DNA of 64,000 nucleotides from Epichloe hybrida (taxonomy: Eukaryota > Ascomycota > Sordariomycetes > Hypocreales > Clavicipitaceae). Under the pieces are notes generated by a model. The model searched no databases. It was not told the origin of the DNA and was given only the letters and a program-made list of their open reading frames with translations. Made by a program: the position numbers and the translations under genes. Below, piece by piece: positions 58,136-64,000 of this stretch; the stretch's first letter is position 1; each line of letters begins with the position of its first letter. The stretch spans positions 124,001 through 188,000 of the forward strand of contig JAFEKR010000059.1 of NCBI GenBank assembly GCA_019022495.1, written 5' to 3'.

Positions 58136-61100
58136 TAGACTATCAATATTTATTAGTTTGTGATCTGAAAAATCCGGTTAATAGCTAGGTAAATTCGGAG
58201 GAGTTAGGAGAGTTAATTCCTAAGTTCCTTTTTCCTTTTCTTTATTATTTAGTTAATTATAACTATGTTAATCTTTTTACTATTAGATTAGAGGAAGGGA
58301 GTCTTATGCCTATGGGTGCCCTATATCTTAAGGATGTCCCACATCTGTATTATTAACCTTAAAGTCTTCCACAAGCTCTTAAAGGAGGCGTTTTTTAGGC
58401 TCTTTTTCCTTAATTAAAAGGTCCTTTTCTTAAGCGTAGAAGATTAACTTATTAAAGGTAACATAGCTTAATAAGAACCAATAATTTCTCTGCATTATTA
58501 GTACCCAAATCAGATATTGGGTGGAAGAGATGTAACTAGCTAGATAACTAATGTAAGCTCTTTGTAATAGCTTTAGACTTATTTTCCTAAGCCTATCCTA
58601 TATTATCACAAAAGCTTTATAACCAAAAGCTTAAAGATAATTTAATAAAGCTTCTGGCTTCTCTAGTAAATAATTCTATTAAAGCTTATTCTCTCGTAGC
58701 TATTTATTTAAAGCTTAATGTAGTGAAAGCTAATCTAGGGACTTTCTAGGCGTGCGATTAAGGATATAAATAGCTACTTCCGTAGCTATAGGCTAAAGAT
58801 TCTCTAGAAAGCTTGCTTAGGTTATTAGAGTCGTTATAACTCTTATTATCACCCCCCTAGACTACTTAGCATGCCTATTTTAATGCGGATAAGCTAGGCT
58901 AGACTTTCTAATAATAATACCTCTCTTAGTAACCTCTGCCTCTTGCTTCTTAGTCTAGAAGGTAGTTTCCCTATTAGTAATAATAACTATGATGTGAATT
59001 CTAAAGGTCTTTATGTAGCACGCTTCTAATTAATTAAAGCAAGACGTAATTTTAGTCTTTATTAGAATTATAAAGATATAGCAGAGGCCTGTTACTCTAT
59101 AAGTAAAGAGAGTAATGTAATAATCCTTATTATAGCCCTGTAATTAAGCAAAGAGGTTGTAGGTCATAACCCAAAGAGGTCCTAAGGGTAAGGAATCTGT
59201 CTATAGAACTCGCAATATCTACCTCTACACCTTAGCTATGTGGCAAACCTTATATTTACCCTTGCTACGCTCTTTTGTTAGTATGTTAACCTTTTGAAGC
59301 ACTTAATCCATTATATCTTTACCTAGATAAGCTATTCTTACGTGCTAAAGGTTTACTTTTATGGTTATTAGGGGTTTTAGGTTACAAGAGTCCCTTCTAA
59401 TAGCAAAAGCCTTATTAGGGCTATCCCCTTTAATACATAGTTAAGTACTAAGGGTTATAGTCAAAAAGATCTTACAATTACCTCTTACTAGGTCTATAAC
59501 AATCCCTATAAGATTATCCTACCTTATACCTTTTATTATAAGTAACTAAAGTAATATAAGGTTTGTAAAGAAGGTTAGTTAATACTATGCGTTTAATAAC
59601 ATAAGGGTCTAGCTATTTATTAATTTAATCTAGGCTATGCTAACGCTATAAGCCTTAGTGACTCCGTACCTAGCTTAGATACTTAGTTAATTGCTGTAAT
59701 CTAAGTTAATAAACTAGCGTTTATTATTAAAGATATGTACTAAAGTACCGCTATTAAGTATCACTCACGAGCGCCCTTAGGCATAAAAAGCCTCTAAAGA
59801 CAGCTCTGTAGTAATAAAGGTAGTATTGCCCTCTGGCTTGCTTTCCTTTGCTTCCTTTATGTTATGCTCCTTAAGCCACGCGTTATAAGCCTTTTTAATA
59901 TTATTAGATTATTAATTCATTACTTCTTTTGCCTTTTTTAATTAATCTTCCTTAATAGTCTAATTCTTAGGCAGGTAAAGCGTTTAATAGTTCTTCTAAG
60001 AGTCCTTTAACTTCTTAGCCTTATGCTTATTATAATAAATACAAAGTAACTTCTTATCTCCCTTATTAAGATCTTCTTTAGTCTAACTATTAAGAGTTAG
60101 CTTTACTTTAAAAGATTCTCCGGATTTACTTTAAGACCTTCCCTAGGCTTTAATTAGATACCTAATCCTTGTAATTATAGAGTAAAAATCAAGGGTTTTA
60201 CCCTTAATCTTAGTAATAAAGATTAGTGAATTAATTTAAGCTAAAATTAAAGGGAATCAGGTGCTAATAGTATCATTAATTATCTTAATTAAAGAGTTAC
60301 CTTTCGCGATTAAGCAATTTGCTTAAAAACATTACTTATAGCTAATTAACGCGTTAGTAAGCTATTTATTAATGTTAACCTTTACTAAGCTATGCTTAAT
60401 AACTTTATTAAAGTTAACCTTAGTGTAATGCCTAATTATTCTATTTAAGGGCATTATATTCCTTATAAGCTCTCTAAGCTTCTTATAAAGCAAGATATAC
60501 TATAAGATCATTTACTTATACTTATTTCTAAGCGTTATAATAAACTAATTATAGTATTCTCTTATAGTCTTTAATAGACTCTAATACTAACTATTAAACA
60601 CTTAATATTGTCTATTAAGAACTATATACTAAGCGCTATCCTTAGCATTATTTAGTTATTAAGGGTATTTAAAGTATTTCTCTTTAGTTAAGTTAATAAT
60701 AGGAGTGATGCTTATAGGAGAAGAGCTTTCTTAAGGTTACTACTAATTACTTGTAACTCCAGATGTTAACGTTCTTAAGCGTGTTTAAGGCCCTTTAGTC
60801 TAGTTTTCTAGTAAAGCGGTTAAAGCTATAATTGCTACTTTTCTTGCTACTAAAGTCCCTTTTCCTATTAGGATTAGTAGCTTAGGTAAGTAGTTAAGAG
60901 TTATTATTAAATTAGGATTAATAAAGATCTAAATCCTATCTTTAATAGCTCTTGCCTTTATTATCTTAAACCATAGGTCCTAATAATAGGGTTCCTATAG
61001 CTTAACTACTAGCTTATAGCCTTAAGTAGTGTTAGTTTCCTTAGATATCTTAATAATATCCTATGTTATTATTATTACAATTTGTTAAACTTTAACCTAT

Positions 61101-61276
61101 GTAAATCTTCCTTGCTGCTAGGGGTTGCCTAATTATAATATTAATAATTATGATTAAACCCTATTCTCTTACTAGGATATACTAAATTTGACAATTAATT
61201 AATTAGAATTAACTTAATAAAGGTATTAATTAGAAAGAAGGGTCTTTATATTATAAACACTAAGTAATTACTACTA

Positions 61277-61509
61277 TATTAGACTAAGTAGCTAGGATTA
61301 GACATAAAGGTGTGGATTAAGTTGCCTAACCCTATAAGAGGGTACGGACTACAGTTTAAATAACTAAGTACCTATACTATAAGGTATATAATCTGCCTAT
61401 ATAAACTGTACTATGCATCTACTAAAGGTCCGGAAAAGTAACTAGTTAGGTGGGTCCTAGTGTCCAAGCTGCCTGCATGCGGTTGAGCGCTTGCGGCGGG
61501 ATTCCAACA
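61277..61509 (-). repeat. 5' LTR of copia element E
   Basis: 233 bases. Left end mutated (TATTAGACTAAGTAGC); right 70 bases intact and GC-rich, ending GGCGGGATTCCAACA. Confidence 0.92.
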
Positions 61510-61727
61510 ATAAGCAAGAACGATCCTAGGTCCATAACAGGCGCATTAACTCCGTATTTTATAACGTAATAGTCTTAGCTGTTTTTACAAAATACCCCAA
61601 AACAATGAACGGCTAAAGGATAGTAGCGGAACTATAAAGACAGCACTCACCTACATTGTCATTTTTGGGTTCCTTTCTAATTAGCGTACAACTCATTTCA
61701 ACATCCGAATCAATATCAGACTTTGCA
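61510..61727 (+). promoter_or_regulatory. Short upstream region of the secreted-protein gene
   Basis: Only 218 bases lie between the end of the copia LTR and the chosen ATG, so the LTR edge may supply or disturb promoter sequence. No TATA box was clearly identified. Confidence 0.4.
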
Positions 61728-62168
61728 ATGCGCTGCTTAGCGACCTCGCTTGTTTTCCTAGCTGCTCTTGTTTCTAGCAATGTCGCGGCAGTCTCCATAC
61801 CCCGCGATGATGAAGGTCTAATCACTCACACCACTCGAAATGATGTGAACACTCAATGGCTTCCCAACCCCCGTGGGGCGGACCCCGACTGCGACTGCAG
61901 GTGTCTCTACGCTCTTAGATCGGATTGCGAATACCAGTTCCCCTCGGATTGCAATAGAAAAGAGAAGTGCAAAAAGATTAGCAATTGGCCTTGCGGCTGC
62001 AAGCAAGACGTTGTTTGCTGCATGAATGGATGGACTTGTTTTGGCAAAGGATGTTGCGCGAAGCGACCACGGGGTGAAATTCCTAGGCCCCCGGCTTGCA
62101 AACGACCCAAACATCCCAATATCGAAGGCGACGGCGGCAAAAGATGTCCGATTCCAGGGTTCCCTTGA
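61728..62168 (+). CDS. Small secreted cysteine-rich protein (candidate effector)
   Basis: The predicted protein has 146 residues. The ATG at 61728 is preferred over the in-frame ATG 72 bases upstream because it starts a textbook signal peptide: MRCLATSLVFLAALVSSNVAA, cleavage probably near residues 20-22. The mature part has 15 cysteines: a DCDCRC cluster, then spaced Cys ending in PCGC, VVCC, GCC and single Cys near the C-terminus. The tail is rich in Pro, Lys and Arg. No introns. I do not recognise a named family. Size, secretion and cysteine content fit fungal effector-like or antimicrobial proteins, but this is inference. It lies 218 bases from a RIP-mutated copia element, the kind of gene-edge location where such genes often occur. 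Confidence 0.75.
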   Translation: MRCLATSLVFLAALVSSNVAAVSIPRDDEGLITHTTRNDVNTQWLPNPRGADPDCDCRCLYALRSDCEYQFPSDCNRKEKCKKISNWPCGCKQDVVCCMNGWTCFGKGCCAKRPRGEIPRPPACKRPKHPNIEGDGGKRCPIPGFP

Positions 62169-62419
62169 AGCGAAACTCAAGTGCTAGGGAGGAGAATGTT
62201 ATTATTCCCAATGCCAATTGGCCAGCAGGAGACGTCACTCGAAGGAGAATTCAGAGTAAAGGAAACTAGGTGGCTTCTGCAAATTTCTTGGCTTAGCCTA
62301 GTTAACGCGAACAAGAGCTGCGAAGGATAATTGATTATTGTCGAAATCTAAAACGTTTTATTTGTGTCAGCAGCTGAACAGGTCGACCAAATTTATGAAA
62401 TTTCCCGAGTTTGGCCCTA
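62169..62419. other. Downstream spacer
   Basis: GC-balanced, no gene or repeat recognised; presumably includes the 3' end of the secreted-protein transcript. Confidence 0.4.
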
Positions 62420-62671
62420 TTAGACAATGAAGAAACAAAAGGCCAGCAGATTTCGACCTCTCGTTAGCATTTTCGTATCTTTTTCTCCCTGACAATCGAC
62501 GTTCAGCTGGTTATTGACCTGGCTAAAAAGGATCGCATCATGACGCGAATTTTCGAGATTTTCCCATGGCACTATCAGATTCTCTTCATGGTTCTCGAGG
62601 TACACAGTCTGGCAGACTCTTAGCTCACTAGGCGTCTTATTGACTCTTCCACAGCCAAGTGTGATCTTCAC
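62420..62671 (-). CDS. Possible small protein, 83 residues, unrecognised
   Basis: An open minus-strand frame from ATG at 62671. The first part (ELRVCQTVYLENHEENL, IVPWENLENSRHD) has a protein-like composition, with a hydrophobic tail (LLAFCFFIV). No family was recognised and no upstream exon was found. It could be a chance frame or one exon of a larger gene. Confidence 0.3.
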   Translation of the reverse strand: MKITLGCGRVNKTPSELRVCQTVYLENHEENLIVPWENLENSRHDAILFSQVNNQLNVDCQGEKDTKMLTRGRNLLAFCFFIV

Positions 62672-63126
62672 GTCCCCTTTTTTGGTTCCAACATCACCAT
62701 CTAACCACTTTCACCCCCTCGCCCCGTCCGATAGCGCAGGGCCTTTCTGGTCGCCCTCTCCTGTGCACAAGCCATGCGACGCCAAATCGGCCTGGAACAC
62801 TCCGCAACTCCGCGGTCTCTGGTAGCGGCTTTCCTACGTGGCATAACGGGATGTCTTCGCAAAACAACTCCAGTACAACGGTCTATGGTGTTCGCCCCGC
62901 CGTCAAACATGTGGTCCAGTAAATGTCGATGTTGTTGGTGCATTCTGAAACGGCTAATGCACCAGCAAGCGCACATTGACAATGGCACCAAGCCGACACG
63001 GGACGCAGGCACAATAAAAGGCTGCGAATGGCACTCGATGAAAATAAGAAGGGACATCTACAATTTCTGCTCCCTTCTCGCGCTCACACTCATCGGGATT
63101 ACACGGAAACTAGACGGTTCAGCATT
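62672..63126. other. Spacer without a supported gene
   Basis: GC-balanced. Overlapping frames exist on both strands (for example 62774-63193 plus and 62701-63057 minus), but neither shows a recognisable domain. Confidence 0.35.
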
Positions 63127-63434
63127 ATGTGTCGGTATACCACGGCGGTGGCTATCCATGTTGACTGCCGGAGGAACCCTCAACACAGGGTAGAGAAGCT
63201 CCTATTCAAGAGGTGCAAAGACCGGCCGAAACCAGGACGTCGCTGCGATGACCCAACCTTTGATCCGTCTCTACCCCAAATGTTAGCTTCCCAACGCAGA
63301 GGTGCCTGCAAGATCTGTCGGGATTCAGGAGCATCTGTTGGAACGACGATTTACGAATATGTGAGTTTTGCGATATAAAGTTCTATTGGAGGCTGGGTCT
63401 GACACCTGAAAAGCATGATTTCCATGATGGCTAG
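63127..63434 (+). CDS. Small Cys/His-containing protein, probable intron
   Basis: The predicted protein has 84 residues from exons 63127-63360 and 63414-63434. The start at MCRYTTAV is preferred because many small fungal proteins of this kind begin MC-x-Y and continue with a spaced Cys/His pattern: here VDCRRNPQH, KRCKDR, RRCDDPTFDPSLP and GACKICRDS. That could be a zinc-binding fold, which is inference. The proposed intron (63361-63413, 53 bases) has a GTGAGT donor, a TCTGAC branch motif and AAG acceptor. Without splicing the frame ends seven codons later at 63378. Function unknown. Confidence 0.5.
63361..63413 (+). other. Probable intron
   Basis: GTGAGT donor, TCTGAC motif 14 bases before an AAG acceptor, 53 bases. 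It lies at the 3' end of the small Cys/His gene, so its use changes only the last residues. Confidence 0.5.
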
Positions 63435-63620
63435 CGATATTAAGTAGAGTAGCACAGAGAGTCGCCAGCGGGGAGGGACTGGCAGTGGGGCTTGCAACGT
63501 TAGTCAGCGTGTCATCGTAGCTAGTTCAACGAAAACTTGTCTCTACTTGCTTCTGCCTCCCCAAGTCAAAAGATTCGCCTCACAAGACGCAAAAATTCGA
63601 CATCAAAACTCGTGTTCCAA

Positions 63621-64000
63621 ATGCTGCATTCAGAGAGCACTGCTAGCCTCATTGAATATGATCGCCTGACATTGATCGGCTATGGGAGCTCAGCAGTTGT
63701 GTACGGCATTGACGAGGCAACTGTCCTGAAGGAATATTTCGACGAAACAGACGGAGAAATCGCAATCGAACGTAATGCATTGGGTCGGCTCGGCTCACAC
63801 TGCAACATCGTGCAGTGCCTTGGCCAACCCAACGAAAAATCTATCATCCTTGAGCGCGGCCAACCTCTCCCAACGAACATGACCGGGGCCGATCTCGATC
63901 AAAAACTGCGATGGATAAGAGATGCTGCGGAAGGTTTACGACATGTGCACCACAATGGAATAATTCACGCCGACTTTGGCTGTTCAAACATGGTATTAAT
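63621..64000 (+). CDS. Protein kinase-like protein, 5' part (runs off the window)
   Basis: An open frame from ATG at 63621 to the window end, 126 complete codons. It has an ordered kinase N-lobe and catalytic loop: glycine loop GYGSSAVVYG at 20-29, ATP-binding Lys 37 in TVLKEY, helix-C Glu 50 in IAIERN, hinge-region LERGQPLP, then GLRHVHHNGIIHADFGCSN at 105-123 with catalytic Asp 118 and Asn 123. The usual HRD is HAD. This is the fungal group of expanded, stand-alone kinases with HxDxGxxN loops; I cannot name it further. The DFG segment and C-lobe are beyond the window. The gene is read in the same direction as the two small genes before it. Confidence 0.8.
   Translation, partial: MLHSESTASLIEYDRLTLIGYGSSAVVYGIDEATVLKEYFDETDGEIAIERNALGRLGSHCNIVQCLGQPNEKSIILERGQPLPTNMTGADLDQKLRWIRDAAEGLRHVHHNGIIHADFGCSNMVL

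Larger units (their letters stand above)
48833..61509 (-). mobile_element. Ty1/copia-type LTR element E, holding a Gypsy insertion
   Basis: Two 233-base LTRs (48833-49065 and 61277-61509) are flanked by a perfect TSD, ataag (48828-48832 and 61510-61514). A purine tract on the complement next to the left LTR (cctcctagggggatg) shows minus-strand orientation. The minus-strand frame at 57833-58135 reads like the region before the copia reverse transcriptase (KEKAFIKVRDKEYNKVINNK). Near 57410-57440 the complement gives FFYVNN in place of a YVDD catalytic motif, a RIP-type change. Without the Gypsy insert the element is about 5.4 kb. No frame is intact. Confidence 0.9.

Noticed and set aside
62701..63193. 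Overlapping frames on both strands (118 and 139 codons)
   Set aside because: No domain or homologue pattern; mutually overlapping; composition does not favour either.
1..64000. A Starship-type giant element carrying the gene islands
   Set aside because: No tyrosine-recombinase captain gene and no terminal structure for such an element were seen.

Overview
The window looks like an accessory, repeat-rich segment of a filamentous ascomycete (Pezizomycotina) genome. The evidence is short introns (50-110 bases) with GT donors, CTRAC-type branch sites and YAG acceptors, fungal-type gene families, and a two-part base composition. Long AT-rich blocks, saturated with TpA and with Q/W codons turned into stops, carry the footprint of repeat-induced point mutation (RIP). 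They alternate with GC-balanced islands that hold open reading frames. No telomere repeat, rRNA, standard tRNA gene or Starship-type captain gene was seen.

Layout. (1) 1-2771: AT-rich relics, a candidate LTR and a GTCAATCAAATC-type minisatellite. (2) 2772-34252: one nested stack of mobile elements, resolved from LTR termini and target-site duplications (TSDs). An outer copia element (minus strand, 297-base LTRs, TSD gttag/gtcag) lies in the minisatellite. It contains a second copy of the same family in the opposite orientation (3228-25999, TSD ataag) and a 2.3-kb hAT-like element (26225-28547, 8-base TSD cttatata). The inner copia contains a Gypsy element (3310-17324) and the 3' part of a third copia (17325-21634). 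The Gypsy contains another Gypsy (10211-17064, TSD gttct) and a tandem miniature LTR element (6001-6590, TSD actta). (3) 34253-40620: gene island with two APH-family kinase genes, a small gene, and between them a gene for a large nuclear-type protein with a DUF7924-like, PD-(D/E)XK-looking core. (4) 40621-43345: RIP-decayed retroelement with a gag relic. (5) 43346-48346: wreck of a secondary-metabolism locus: a 5'-truncated MFS transporter, an MFS pseudogene and a truncated NRPS-like gene (adenylation-carrier protein-acyltransferase) with an in-frame stop. (6) 48833-61509: copia element (TSD ataag) holding a Gypsy (49098-56336, TSD gcatc). (7) 61510-64000: gene island with a secreted cysteine-rich protein, a small intron-containing gene and the 5' part of a protein kinase gene.

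How it fits together. Most of the window is dead transposon sequence. The live-looking genes sit in three small islands directly against RIP blocks, the usual setting for fast-changing fungal genes such as effectors, kinases and accessory metabolism. The metabolic remnant carries C-to-T stop mutations of the RIP type, consistent with (but not proof of) RIP spilling into neighbouring sequence. LTR pairs show that RIP fades at the outer edge of each inserted copy, which helped pair the LTRs.
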